A stretch of DNA of 64,000 nucleotides from an uncultured Chlorobiaceae bacterium (GTDB lineage Bacteria; Bacteroidota; Chlorobiia; Chlorobiales; Chlorobiaceae), in NCBI GenBank assembly GCA_903836465.1, contig CAILRB010000017.1, positions 56,605-120,604 on the forward strand, read 5' to 3'. How positions within the stretch are numbered: the stretch's first letter is position 1; each line of letters starts with the position of its first letter. Position numbers and translations under genes: made by a program. This document shows positions 9,325-18,216 of this stretch, piece by piece. Under the pieces are notes generated by a model that saw nothing but the letters and a program-made list of their open reading frames with translations, did no database searches and was not told where the DNA came from.

Positions 9325-11079
9325 TTACTTTTTAGCTCCCCCTTTTTTCTGTTTCCGGGATGAACCGGAAGCAGAGATTCCGAGATTTACTTTCGGCAGA
9401 TCAGCCGCTGTTGTCGTTTTATTGATATAAAACTGCTGTGCCACACTGAAGATGTTAAACATCAGATAATAGAGGCCAAGACCAGCAGGCATATTATTGA
9501 AAAAGAGCAGCATCATGGCAGGGAACATGTACATCATCACCTTCATCTGCTCATTGGACTGTGTCGTCGGGGTAATTTTCTGCTGCATAAAAACAGTCAC
9601 CGCCATAAGAATCGGGAAGACCGCTATATGGCTGCCATACATTGGTATGGTGAAGCCAAAGTCCAGAATCGAATCCGGCACCGACAAGTCCTTCGCCCAG
9701 AGAAAACTGTGCTGGCGAAGCTGTATTGAAGAACGGAAAACATAGAACATGGCAAAGAGCAGCGGCATCTGAAGCACCACAGGCAAACAGCCTCCGATTG
9801 GATTAACCCCGGCTTCCTTATAAATTCTGCCCAGCTCACTCTGCAGTTTTGCTGGATTGTCCTTATACTTCTCCTGAAGTTCCTTGAGTAGTGGCTGCAA
9901 GGCTGACATTTTTTTCATTGACTTTGTTGAAGCCATTGAAAGAGGATAGGTCACCAGCTTGATCAGAAAGGCAAAAATGATGATAATAAGACCATAATTA
10001 CTCACATAGCCATTCATCCAGTTGAAGACGGGCAAAATGATATACTCAGCAAACGGCCTTGTCAGCCAGTCCCATCCAAAGTCCATGATTTTTTCCAGGC
10101 CGACCTTCTCTGCCTTGACAATATTGTAATCGAGAGGTCCAAGGTAGAGTCTGAATTTATCATCGACAACTCTTCCTGTTGAAGGGATACCCATTTTCAG
10201 GGCAACAAGGTAATTCTCGAACTCATTACCCTTCTCTCTTTTGCCGTCAAGATAAATCCCTGCGGTCTGTCCCTGGGGGATCAGCGCAGCAACGAAATAC
10301 TTGTCACGCACAGCAACCCATTTCGCCTCCCCTGACTGTTCCTCACGATAGGCCTGGTTCTCCTTGCTGGCATCGAGCTTTACCAGACTGCCACCAAGGT
10401 ATGCACTGGCAAGTGCACTCTGAGCTTCATCCTGCCTGTTTTTTTCCGAATAAGCAATTCCTCCATCCCACTGCAACTGGTATTCATTACCGGCAAGCTC
10501 ACTGGAAAAGCCTGTCAGTTTAACGTCATAGTCGACCTTGTAGCTCTCTCCGCCAAAAAGGTAAGTGATATCGATGGCTTGCAGGGGTGTAACATCAAGG
10601 TGGTAGTGTACCGCATAATGCTCTTTTCCTCTCACGGTATGAAGAGTGTCAACGGTCATGCTGCGAAAATAGAGATCACGAGTATCGATTTTCTTGCCTT
10701 CACGGGTCAGAAACAACAGTGAAAGTGCCCCATTTTTTTGATTGCTGACCAGATCAAACGCCTTTCGATCACCGTCCAGATGCTTTTTCAGGACAAGAGA
10801 CTTCAACGTTGCGCCCTTTGAAGAGAGAGTTGCACGAAAAAGATCGTTTTCAACCTTCAACAACTGCTCTTTACCTTCGGAAGAAGGAGCAAAAACACCA
10901 AAATTCTCAGCAATCGGTGCAGAAGAGAGAGAACGGTTTAGCTGTGCCTGCTGTTCGACCTGCTCTGTTTTCACCACCGTTGGGGGGAGCAACGGTTTTT
11001 TTTCTGGCGACATAAACTGAAGCCAGACCATCATGATCACGGCAATAATTGCAAGGCCGGTTATCGAATTTCTATCCAT
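9325..11079 (-). CDS. yidC: Membrane protein insertase YidC
   Basis: YidC inserts and folds inner-membrane proteins, alone or with SecYEG. The product, taken from the methionine of [12 protein letters not shown], has 584 residues; an open frame 22 codons longer exists but overlaps yidD much more. Residues 5-22 form the first membrane helix, followed by a long periplasmic beta-domain (about 60-340). The conserved insertase core has five membrane helices from about 365 on, including [20 protein letters not shown] and the late hydrophobic pair. The C-terminus is lysine-rich ([12 protein letters not shown]), expected for ribosome contact. The gene order rpmH-rnpA-yidD-yidC is the classic origin-proximal one; the start overlaps the yidD stop by 8 bases. 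Confidence 0.97.
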   Translation of the reverse strand: MDRNSITGLAIIAVIMMVWLQFMSPEKKPLLPPTVVKTEQVEQQAQLNRSLSSAPIAENFGVFAPSSEGKEQLLKVENDLFRATLSSKGATLKSLVLKKHLDGDRKAFDLVSNQKNGALSLLFLTREGKKIDTRDLYFRSMTVDTLHTVRGKEHYAVHYHLDVTPLQAIDITYLFGGESYKVDYDVKLTGFSSELAGNEYQLQWDGGIAYSEKNRQDEAQSALASAYLGGSLVKLDASKENQAYREEQSGEAKWVAVRDKYFVAALIPQGQTAGIYLDGKREKGNEFENYLVALKMGIPSTGRVVDDKFRLYLGPLDYNIVKAEKVGLEKIMDFGWDWLTRPFAEYIILPVFNWMNGYVSNYGLIIIIFAFLIKLVTYPLSMASTKSMKKMSALQPLLKELQEKYKDNPAKLQSELGRIYKEAGVNPIGGCLPVVLQMPLLFAMFYVFRSSIQLRQHSFLWAKDLSVPDSILDFGFTIPMYGSHIAVFPILMAVTVFMQQKITPTTQSNEQMKVMMYMFPAMMLLFFNNMPAGLGLYYLMFNIFSVAQQFYINKTTTAADLPKVNLGISASGSSRKQKKGGAKK

Positions 11080-11356
11080 TGCCACTCTCTTTAATTTTAC
11101 CAGAAAACTTTTTTTTGTTGAGGGATACTGATGGAACAGGGTCAAACCCGCCCTTTGAAAAGGGATTGCATCGAAGAATACGCCACAGGGTCAGCCAGGA
11201 TGCATAAAAAAAATTGTGATGCTGAAAGGCTTCAAGCGCATAACTTGAACAGGTAGGTACATATTTGCAGGATGGGCCAAACAATGGCGACAGAAGCGCC
11301 TGGTAAAATTTTATCAGTATTATCGGCACCTGATTAAAAAACTTCCAGCTACTCAT
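11072..11356 (-). CDS. yidD: Membrane protein insertion efficiency factor YidD
   Basis: YidD is a small peripheral membrane protein that assists YidC-dependent insertion. The 94-residue product shows the whole family signature: an N-terminal amphipathic helix ([16 protein letters not shown]), three cysteines in [15 protein letters not shown], and [19 protein letters not shown] near residue 60-78. It lies between rnpA and yidC and overlaps the chosen yidC start by 8 bases, indicating translational coupling. Confidence 0.96.
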   Translation of the reverse strand: MSSWKFFNQVPIILIKFYQALLSPLFGPSCKYVPTCSSYALEAFQHHNFFYASWLTLWRILRCNPFSKGGFDPVPSVSLNKKKFSGKIKESGNG

Positions 11357-11422
11357 GCTGTTTCATACTTCGTTATCCGGTAAAAAATTCTCCGTCATGG
11401 TCGTTGAATGATCCACCAGAGT

Positions 11423-11854
11423 TCAGGAAAGTATCATATTTTCCATTAATACCCTGATTTCTTCCCTGAATGCATCAAGGTCAGGAAAAGTTTTTTTTCT
11501 TCCCATATAGAGAAACGCGATACAGAACATTGCATATGAACTACCCTGGTTCTGATATTCTACATTATTCTGGAGGAGTGATTTTTCAAGCCGGTATGCT
11601 TCCTTCATCATTCGTTTTACCCTGTTGCGCCTGACAGCAGAAGAGACTGTTTTTTTACTCACCGCAAACAGTATGGCCGGTACTCTCTGAACAATATGGG
11701 CATCGGTCTTGAGAGAAGCGTAGACTACCCTTAAAAAATCACCTTTCACACTTTTTCCACTCTTGAACAGCAGTGAAATCAATTGTTTTTTCCTCAAGAT
11801 CTCATGCTTGCGCAGAGAATGAACGTGTACGTTATTCAAAACATGAAAGAGCAA
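11423..11854 (-). CDS. rnpA: Ribonuclease P protein component
   Basis: RnpA is the protein subunit of RNase P and supports 5' maturation of tRNAs by the RNA subunit. The 143-residue product carries the basic RNA-binding signature AVRRNRVKRMMKEAYR at about residues 73-88 and an N-terminal LRKHEILRKKQLISLLFKSG. It lies between rpmH and yidD, 53 bases from rpmH. The C-terminal half is less typical (a tyrosine- and glutamine-rich stretch near 95-105), within normal variation for this divergent family. The N-terminal dozen residues before LRKHEIL are poorly conserved, so translation may start slightly downstream. Confidence 0.93.
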   Translation of the reverse strand: MLFHVLNNVHVHSLRKHEILRKKQLISLLFKSGKSVKGDFLRVVYASLKTDAHIVQRVPAILFAVSKKTVSSAVRRNRVKRMMKEAYRLEKSLLQNNVEYQNQGSSYAMFCIAFLYMGRKKTFPDLDAFREEIRVLMENMILS

Positions 11855-11907
11855 TTATTATTTATCCTGATATCCTGACAGAACGACCCACCGGATCATG
11901 CGATAAA

Positions 11908-12069
11908 TTATTGGCCAGCAGTACCCATATCACAACTGACAGTAAGCGAATGACGCCCCTTGGCTCTTCTAGCAGAGAGAACTTTCCGGCCGTTCTTGGT
12001 CGACATTCTCTGTCTGAATCCATGTTTATTCCTTCTTTTTCTATTCCGCGGCTGATAGGTTCTTTTCAT
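11908..12069 (-). CDS. rpmH: 50S ribosomal protein L34
   Basis: This 53-codon gene was found by translating the reverse strand. The product starts [20 protein letters not shown], continues [19 protein letters not shown], and ends MGTAGQ. L34 is a tiny basic protein of the large ribosomal subunit, and the TYQP start, HGFRxRM and GRKVLxxRRxKGR blocks are diagnostic. A GGAG ribosome-binding site lies about 10 bases upstream of the ATG. It heads the leftward rpmH-rnpA-yidD-yidC operon and faces dnaA across a 468-base region containing DnaA boxes. Confidence 0.96.
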   Translation of the reverse strand: MKRTYQPRNRKRRNKHGFRQRMSTKNGRKVLSARRAKGRHSLTVSCDMGTAGQ

Positions 12070-12537
12070 CGCTTAGAGCTCCACACTTGTTTAATAAGTT
12101 CAAAATTTCAGGGCGCGTAATTTAGCATAATGGATGATCATTAACAAATGCTTCCGTTCTATGTTAACATCAGCAACAAAAGAGGACGCTCTTGTGCTTC
12201 GATATATCATGACCTATGGGGTAAAAAAAATTCCATTGCCACAAGTTATAAACAATGTGGATAACTTGTGGATAAAAAAAATTCGGAGCCCGAATCATCA
12301 GATACTGCGGCATTCCGAAAGAATCAACATATGTTGACTACTTCCGCTATCATTTGATCTAAACTACTAAATTAAAACAAGTTGGTATGTTTAAAAGATT
12401 CGTCTTCACGATCAATCAGCATGGGTCACTTTTCATAAAGGAAATTGTTTTTTATTCACCGAAAAAACTAACTTGTGAACACTGAATGTTGATGGCGTTA
12501 ACAATATCGGCCCTTACCTCTTTAATTTCAATTTTTT
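12070..12537. other. Candidate oriC part 1: rpmH-dnaA intergenic region
   Basis: This 468-base, AT-rich stretch separates the divergent rpmH and dnaA genes. It holds two perfect DnaA boxes (separate entry) plus TTATAAACA at 12246-12254, a two-mismatch box directly beside them. It must also carry the promoters for both operons. No coding frame of quality is present. The gene order around it matches origin regions in many bacteria, but the actual unwinding site cannot be fixed from sequence reading alone. Confidence 0.6.
12256..12275 (-). promoter_or_regulatory. Two tandem consensus DnaA boxes
   Basis: TGTGGATAA occurs at 12256-12264 and again at 12267-12275, each the exact reverse complement of the consensus TTATCCACA, with an 11-base period. 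Such boxes bind DnaA for origin recognition and for autoregulation of dnaA. They lie about 265 bases upstream of the dnaA start. Confidence 0.85.
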
Positions 12538-14013
12538 ATGCTCGAAGTTACGTCAAAAACGTCTGTGGAATATCCCCAAACGAAATCACCGAAAAGTAGC
12601 CAAATGGAGCAGCAGGTGTGGGAAGCATGCCTTAATGTTATCCGGGAAAAAATCAATCCCCTTGCATTCAAAACCTGGTTTTTTCCCATTAAGCCATTGA
12701 GCTTTTCAGGTAGTGAACTGACCATAGAGGTTCCGAGCCAGTTTTTTTATGAATGGATAGAAGAAAATTATTCCTCTTTTCTAAAGGAGGCGCTTAAAGA
12801 AGTCATTGGTCCTGAAGCACGACTGATGTATTCAATCGTCATGGATAAATCACAGGGTCAACCCGTCACAATAGAATTACCACACCAAACTTCTATGAAC
12901 AGTGATTTTATCTCTGCCAGTCGCTCTTCAGCAACCCGCTCTAAAAACACAGAGGAGTTTGATCGGAACCTTGCACGCTTTGAAACGCATTTAAATTCAA
13001 AATACACCTTTGATACTCTTATCAGAGGAGACTGCAACTCACTGGCATTTGCCGCCTCGAAATCTGTAGCACAAAGCCCCGGTCAAAATGCTTTTAACCC
13101 GCTGGTTATTTATGGCGGTGTTGGGCTTGGTAAAACACACATGATGCAGGCCGTCGGTAACAGTGTTCGAGAAAACAGACTCTCTGAAAGAGTTCTTTAT
13201 GTTTCCAGCGAAAAATTTGCAATCGACTTTGTCAATGCTATCCAGAATGGTAAAATCCAGGAATTTTCCTCATTTTACCGCTCTATTGATGTGCTTATTA
13301 TCGATGATATTCAGTTCTTTTCAGGTAAGGAAAAAACACAAGAAGAGATTTTTCATATCTTTAACACATTACATCAGTCAAACAAGCAGATTATACTCTC
13401 TGCAGATCGTCCAATAAAGGATATAAAGGGCATAGAAGATCGATTGATATCACGCTTCAACTGGGGGCTATCGGCGGATATTCAACCTCCGGATTATGAA
13501 ACACGCAAGGCGATCATTCTCAGTAAACTGCATCAGAGCGGAGTTAATCTTGATGATGCTGTTATTGAATTTATTGCAACAAATGTTACTGAAAATGTCA
13601 GAGAGCTTGAGGGGTGTATTGTTAAATTGTTAGCAGCGCAATCGCTTGATAACAGAGAAATAGATCTCCAGTTTACAAAATCAACTCTCAAAGATATTAT
13701 CAGGCATACGACCAAACGTTTGACACTCGACACCATCGAAAAAGCGGTCTGTTCTTATTTTTCCATTACCCCTAATGACTTGAAAGGAAAATCCAAGAAA
13801 AAGGAAATAGCTTTTGGACGCCAGGTTGCGATGTATCTCTCAAAACTGTTGACCGATTCTTCATTGAAAACAATAGGCCTTCATTTTGGTGGCAGAGATC
13901 ATTCAACAGTCATTCATGCTGTTACGACGATCACGAAAAGGGTCGACTGTACAACAGAAGAGAGAAAAAAAATTGAGGAAATCAGGAAAAGGATTGAGAT
14001 TCTTTCAATGTAA
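12538..14013 (+). CDS. dnaA: Chromosomal replication initiator protein DnaA
   Basis: DnaA is the AAA+ initiator that binds DnaA boxes and opens oriC. The 491-residue frame has domain I (about residues 25-110, [22 protein letters not shown]), a variable linker, and the ATPase domain with Walker [14 protein letters not shown] near 200, Walker [22 protein letters not shown] near 258 and sensor [22 protein letters not shown] near 284. The C-terminal helix-turn-helix signature [31 protein letters not shown] is near 432. Either the ATG at 12538 or the one at 12604 (MEQQVWEAC) could be the true start; neither has a strong ribosome-binding site. dnaN, recF and dciA follow in the same direction. Confidence 0.97.
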   Translation: MLEVTSKTSVEYPQTKSPKSSQMEQQVWEACLNVIREKINPLAFKTWFFPIKPLSFSGSELTIEVPSQFFYEWIEENYSSFLKEALKEVIGPEARLMYSIVMDKSQGQPVTIELPHQTSMNSDFISASRSSATRSKNTEEFDRNLARFETHLNSKYTFDTLIRGDCNSLAFAASKSVAQSPGQNAFNPLVIYGGVGLGKTHMMQAVGNSVRENRLSERVLYVSSEKFAIDFVNAIQNGKIQEFSSFYRSIDVLIIDDIQFFSGKEKTQEEIFHIFNTLHQSNKQIILSADRPIKDIKGIEDRLISRFNWGLSADIQPPDYETRKAIILSKLHQSGVNLDDAVIEFIATNVTENVRELEGCIVKLLAAQSLDNREIDLQFTKSTLKDIIRHTTKRLTLDTIEKAVCSYFSITPNDLKGKSKKKEIAFGRQVAMYLSKLLTDSSLKTIGLHFGGRDHSTVIHAVTTITKRVDCTTEERKKIEEIRKRIEILSM

Positions 14014-14293
14014 AATAAGATGTTTATAAGTTGTTGAAAACATGTGTATTTAGTCTTGATAACCTACACTTTGTCAACAGTGAACTATAGCGATAAAAGT
14101 CATCAACAAACACTGAACACAAAAGGAGAGTTTCAAGAGACAGGTTATCAACAATTTGGCCTTCAGGTATGAGTTATGTAAGTGGTTCATTAAAAAGAAA
14201 ATAAAAAAAATAATCTTTTACTTTTCCAGATATCAACACGATCAACAACAACAACAATTTTTATAACTACATAAATAGAAAAAGCTGTAGCAG
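14014..14293. other. Candidate oriC part 2: dnaA-dnaN intergenic region
   Basis: The 280-base gap is unusually long for the dnaA-dnaN junction. It contains near-consensus DnaA sites TGTTTATAA (14021-14029) and TTATCAACA (14145-14153), several other TCAACA-type words, and an A/T-only-like run at about 14190-14222 that could act as an unwinding element, followed by CAACAACAACAA just before dnaN. Together with the boxes upstream of dnaA this suggests a bipartite origin around dnaA. That is inference; no replication start was measured. Confidence 0.5.
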
Positions 14294-15418
14294 ATGAAAC
14301 TTATTTCCTCAATACGTCAATTGCAGGATCCAGTCAGTAAGGTTGCACAGGCGATACCTGCAAAAACCATGGATGTGCGTTTTGAAAATGTTCATTTATC
14401 CATTGAGCCTGGTTGCATGACCCTTTTTGCCACTGACGGTGAACTTTCAATAACAGCAAAAAGTGATGTAGAGACATCCGATACAGGAAATATCGGTATT
14501 AATGCACGAACACTGCAGGATTTTCTTAGAAGCATGTACGATACCTCTGTTACCTTTGTCATTGAACGACAAGAAATCAGTGATCATGGCATGGTACATA
14601 TTACGACAGATAAAGGCCAGTATAAAATAGCCTGTTTGTTTGAAAGCAAGACAGAAAAATACGAAAAGAGCTATGATATTTCTATTGAACTAGCAACTGC
14701 TGAACTTCTTGATTTGATTCAGAAAACAATATTTGCCTGCAGTGTTGATGGGATGCGACCAGCAATGATGGGCGTCCTGTTTGAGCTCGAAGGAAGTACT
14801 ATTACAGCAGTATCCACAGATGGGCACCGTTTGGTTCGGTGCAGAAAGAATTCATCACTCGATGTTCAAGAAAAACAAAAAATTGTTGTTCCTGCAAGAG
14901 TGCTCTCTATTTTGCAAAAATTGGCACAGCACGAATCAATCACCATGTGTATTGATACCGATCGACGTTTCGTTCGTTTTATCATTGGTAATATTGTTCT
15001 TGATGCAGCATTGATTGTTGAACCATATCCCAATTATGATGCTGTTATTCCAGTAGAGCATGATAAACATGTTATTATCAACCGTTCTATGGTTTATGAT
15101 TCTGTAAGACGTGTCGGGCGTTTTTCAAGTATTGGCGATATCAAGATGGTGATTGAAGACCAGATATTGAAGGTTATGGCAGAAAATACAAACGATGGAG
15201 AAGCTGCTCAGGAGGAACTACCCTGCATCTATTCAGGAGAATCTTTGACGATTGGTTTTAATTCGAAATTTATTGAAGCAGCTCTTGCGCATTTAGATGA
15301 TAATGAGATACGTATTGAGTTAAAAAGTCCAACAACAGCCGTTATTTTTAAGCCCCACAAGGAAGATGAAGATGAGAACCTTATGATCCTTGTTATGCCT
15401 GTACGAATAAACAGTTGA
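14294..15418 (+). CDS. dnaN: DNA polymerase III beta subunit (sliding clamp)
   Basis: The beta clamp encircles DNA and tethers the replicative polymerase. The 374-residue product matches the normal length and three-domain build, starting [37 protein letters not shown] near residue 175 is the domain II signature, with [14 protein letters not shown] near 318 and a C-terminal [10 protein letters not shown] matching the usual methionine-proline-valine/arginine tail that forms the partner-binding pocket. It is followed 16 bases later by recF, as in the standard dnaA-dnaN-recF order. Confidence 0.98.
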   Translation: MKLISSIRQLQDPVSKVAQAIPAKTMDVRFENVHLSIEPGCMTLFATDGELSITAKSDVETSDTGNIGINARTLQDFLRSMYDTSVTFVIERQEISDHGMVHITTDKGQYKIACLFESKTEKYEKSYDISIELATAELLDLIQKTIFACSVDGMRPAMMGVLFELEGSTITAVSTDGHRLVRCRKNSSLDVQEKQKIVVPARVLSILQKLAQHESITMCIDTDRRFVRFIIGNIVLDAALIVEPYPNYDAVIPVEHDKHVIINRSMVYDSVRRVGRFSSIGDIKMVIEDQILKVMAENTNDGEAAQEELPCIYSGESLTIGFNSKFIEAALAHLDDNEIRIELKSPTTAVIFKPHKEDEDENLMILVMPVRINS

Positions 15419-15434
15419 TGAGACTGGTAAATTC

Positions 15435-16559
15435 TTGAGACTTCAGTGTCTACATTATAAAAATTTCCGGAACCACCGGTTTTTAACCTTTAAACCAGAT
15501 GACGGTATAACTGTCATTTATGGAAATAACGGATCTGGAAAAACTTCTCTTCTTGAGGGAATTCACTACTGTGCGCTGACAAGAGGAATGGTCGGTGCTA
15601 CAGATAGTGAGTGTCTTTCTTTTTCATCAGATTACTTTCTCCTTGACGGAAGCTTTCTTGGTGATCAGGAAAGTCCTACGACGGTAAAAATCATCTATAA
15701 AAAGGATAAAGAAAAACAGATTATCGTAAATAATAGTGAAATAAAGCCTTTTTCTCGACATATCGGGCGTATTCCCTGCATTACGTTTTCACCTTCTGAA
15801 ATGATAGTTGTCAATGGATCACCTGTAGAACGAAGACGTTTTATTGATAATTCGATCAGTCAGACAAACAGACACTATCTCAATGATCTCTTGTCTTTTA
15901 AACGTGTACTCATGCAGCGAAATGCGTTGCTTGTACAATTGAAAGAAAATATCAATGTCCATACAGGTATGTTGTCTCTCTGGACTGAACAACTTTCAAG
16001 ACTTGCGGCATCGATAGTCTATGCAAGACTTCAATTTATAGCAGCCTATCTTGAAAGATTTAAGGAACTCTATACACAACTGTCTGTCAACGAGTCGCCA
16101 AAAATAACCTATCGTTGTTCATTGGGTAATATGAGTAACGACAGTTCTCCTGAATATCTTTATTCCTTGTTTATGGCAAAATATAAGGAGACAGAGAGGC
16201 AGGAAATATTTCGTGCACAGACAATAACGGGCCCGCATCGTGATGATTTGCTTTTTTTGCTCAATGACAAGGAGATAAAAAAATATGCATCACAGGGTCA
16301 AATACGCACATTTCTTATAGGTCTAAAGCTTACTCAGCATCGTTTCTTTTATGAAATCTTAAAGGAAAAGCCTATCTGCCTCCTTGATGATATTTTCAGT
16401 GAACTTGATACTACAAGGATAGAGGATATTTTCACTATTCTTGAAACATGCGGGCAAACTATTATTACATCTGCTGAAAAAAAGGGAAACAGAAATGTTA
16501 CAAATCTTTCTATTGAATCGCTCAGGCACATCCAGAAAGAAAGAGAATGTCAAGAATAA
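15435..16559 (+). CDS. recF: DNA replication and repair protein RecF
   Basis: RecF is an SMC-like ATPase that helps load RecA at gaps. The 374-residue product has Walker A VIYGNNGSGKTSLLEGIHY near residue 28-46, a coiled middle region, the signature TGPHRDDLLFLL near 265, SQGQIRTFLIGLKL near 285 and Walker B PICLLDDIFSELD near 310. Translation is taken from a TTG at 15435, because the conserved N-terminal LQCLHYKNFRNHRF begins there and no ATG precedes it after dnaN. The last 13 bases overlap the next gene. Confidence 0.96.
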   Translation: MRLQCLHYKNFRNHRFLTFKPDDGITVIYGNNGSGKTSLLEGIHYCALTRGMVGATDSECLSFSSDYFLLDGSFLGDQESPTTVKIIYKKDKEKQIIVNNSEIKPFSRHIGRIPCITFSPSEMIVVNGSPVERRRFIDNSISQTNRHYLNDLLSFKRVLMQRNALLVQLKENINVHTGMLSLWTEQLSRLAASIVYARLQFIAAYLERFKELYTQLSVNESPKITYRCSLGNMSNDSSPEYLYSLFMAKYKETERQEIFRAQTITGPHRDDLLFLLNDKEIKKYASQGQIRTFLIGLKLTQHRFFYEILKEKPICLLDDIFSELDTTRIEDIFTILETCGQTIITSAEKKGNRNVTNLSIESLRHIQKERECQE

Positions 16560-16840
16560 AAAATCCAACAAAAATATCTACAATTGTTGGTGAGTTATAT
16601 AAAATTATAGGGCTTGACGAGGCATACCAACAGTACAAAACACTTCAGATATGGAATACAGTGGTCGGTGAGGCTATTGCTGAGGCAACCGTCCTTGAGA
16701 GATTCTCTGCTGGTCAGTTGTTTATACGGGTAAAAAATCCAGCATGGAGACTGGAGCTTAATTTCCGAAAAAAGGAGATCCTTGAGAAGCTTAACAACTC
16801 CCTTGACAAGGTATTGGTTAAGGAGATTATTTTCAGATAA
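16547..16840 (+). CDS. dciA: DUF721 / DciA-family protein, probable helicase loader or operator
   Basis: DciA-type proteins (DUF721) act as the ancestral loader of the replicative helicase DnaB in bacteria lacking DnaC or DnaI. The 97-residue product has the compact DUF721 pattern: TLQIWNTVVGEAIAEATVLERFSAG in the middle, then LFIRVKNPAWRLELNFRKKEILEKLN. The start overlaps recF by 13 bases, so the two are translationally coupled, giving dnaA-dnaN-recF-dciA in one rightward unit. The family match is clear by eye; the helicase-loading role is transferred from studied members. Confidence 0.85.
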   Translation: MSRIKNPTKISTIVGELYKIIGLDEAYQQYKTLQIWNTVVGEAIAEATVLERFSAGQLFIRVKNPAWRLELNFRKKEILEKLNNSLDKVLVKEIIFR

Positions 16841-16870
16841 CTGAGCATATTACAAGCTCAGTTATCTGAA
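16832..16870. terminator. Perfect 15-bp inverted repeat between dciA and the flavodiiron gene
   Basis: TTCAGATAACTGAGC (16832-16846) pairs perfectly with GCTCAGTTATCTGAA (16856-16870) around a 9-base loop. The left arm includes the last codons and stop of dciA, and the right arm ends 7 bases before the stop of the convergent flavodiiron gene. It is well placed as a two-way terminator for converging transcripts, but neither strand has a strong T-run after the stem. Confidence 0.65.
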
Positions 16871-16877
16871 CAATCAT

Positions 16878-18101
16878 TTAGAGAGTGCAACTGAGCTGGT
16901 ACATTTCAATCATTTTTTCTGCATAGGCTTTCCCGAAAGATATGCACTTTTCAAATTCCGGCTCATGTGGTTTAAATTTCACCATCATATTCTGATCAAA
17001 TACTTTGAGTTTGAGCAGCGTGAAATTTGCTTCTAACATTCTAACAGCCTCTCCACTCCATCCGTATGACCCGAATGCTGCCGCAAGCTTTCCCTTATCC
17101 CTTATAGGGTTGATGGTTGCAAACATCTGATAAATTTGTGGAAGAATATTCTGGTTTATTGTCGGTGATCCTACAATGAGTCCTGTGCAATGTGCAATCT
17201 TCTCCTCAAGGTCAGAAGTACTGAGGCTTTCTATATCACACACATCAATTTGAAAGTCACAGGATTGACGTAGTCCTTCCGCAATCTTTTCAGCCATTAA
17301 CGTTGTGTTCTCATAAGCGGAAACATATGCAATAAGAATGTGTTTTTCGTTAGGAAGGGCTATGGCCGTCTTGGCATACTTTAATGAAAGATCAACATAT
17401 TTTTTCCAGTTAGACCTCAGTATTGGACCGTGTCCCGGGCATATTGCTTTAATGTCAAGTGTACCTATTTTTTCAATAGCCTGAAGCATGTATTTACTGA
17501 ACGGCTTGAGAATGGTATCGAAGTAATAGGTAAATGAGTCATCAAAATCACCGACAACGTCATCAAACATTCCTTCATGGCAAAAATGGGCTCCGAAAGA
17601 GTCACAGGTGAAAAGAAGACGATCTTCTTCAAGCCATGTGTATATAGTATCAGGCCAGTGAAGATTTGGCGCATTAATGAAATGAAGTGTTTTATTTCCA
17701 AGACTCAGCGTATCACCTGTTTTGACCACCAGTGATTTAAAGTCATGGCCAGTCTGGTCTCTGAGAAATTTAATTGCATTTCCACTCCCGACAACTGTTG
17801 CGTTTGGTGCTACTGAAAGCAGATTTTTCACATTGCCTGAATGGTCAGGTTCTGTGTGGTCCACAATGATATATTCTATCTCAGATAGATCGGTAACTCT
17901 CTTTATTTTATCAAGATATGCTGGCCAGAATTTTTCTTTTGTGGTTTCTATAATCGTTTTTTTATCGGCATTGATAAAATAGGAGTTATAGGTTGTTCCA
18001 TATTTTGTTTCCATTACAATATCGAAGGTGATAAGACCTGGGTCCAGAACTCCTATCCAGCTAACGTCATCGGTAATCGGAAGAACTTTATTATCTATCA
18101 T
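16878..18101 (-). CDS. Flavodiiron protein (FprA family A-type flavoprotein)
   Basis: Flavodiiron proteins reduce O2 to water or NO to N2O and protect anaerobes. The 407-residue product has an N-terminal metallo-beta-lactamase-like domain with the diiron ligands HTEPDH (H82, E84, D86, H87), an aspartate in [10 protein letters not shown] near 168 and histidine in CPGHGPI near 228. A flavodoxin domain follows from about 255 ([46 protein letters not shown]). No rubredoxin or flavin-reductase domain is fused on, so this is the class A form needing a separate electron donor. It fits an obligate anaerobe coping with oxygen. It converges with dciA and stands 115 bases downstream of the polymerase gene. 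Confidence 0.95.
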   Translation of the reverse strand: MIDNKVLPITDDVSWIGVLDPGLITFDIVMETKYGTTYNSYFINADKKTIIETTKEKFWPAYLDKIKRVTDLSEIEYIIVDHTEPDHSGNVKNLLSVAPNATVVGSGNAIKFLRDQTGHDFKSLVVKTGDTLSLGNKTLHFINAPNLHWPDTIYTWLEEDRLLFTCDSFGAHFCHEGMFDDVVGDFDDSFTYYFDTILKPFSKYMLQAIEKIGTLDIKAICPGHGPILRSNWKKYVDLSLKYAKTAIALPNEKHILIAYVSAYENTTLMAEKIAEGLRQSCDFQIDVCDIESLSTSDLEEKIAHCTGLIVGSPTINQNILPQIYQMFATINPIRDKGKLAAAFGSYGWSGEAVRMLEANFTLLKLKVFDQNMMVKFKPHEPEFEKCISFGKAYAEKMIEMYQLSCTL

Positions 18102-18216
18102 GATAAATATCGGGATTTGTTTACAAATAAATGGTTTAGCATACTATATACGCTGATATTCCATAAAGAGTTTCATACATAACTATACCATTTAATATAA
18201 ATAATGCCTACAGGTC

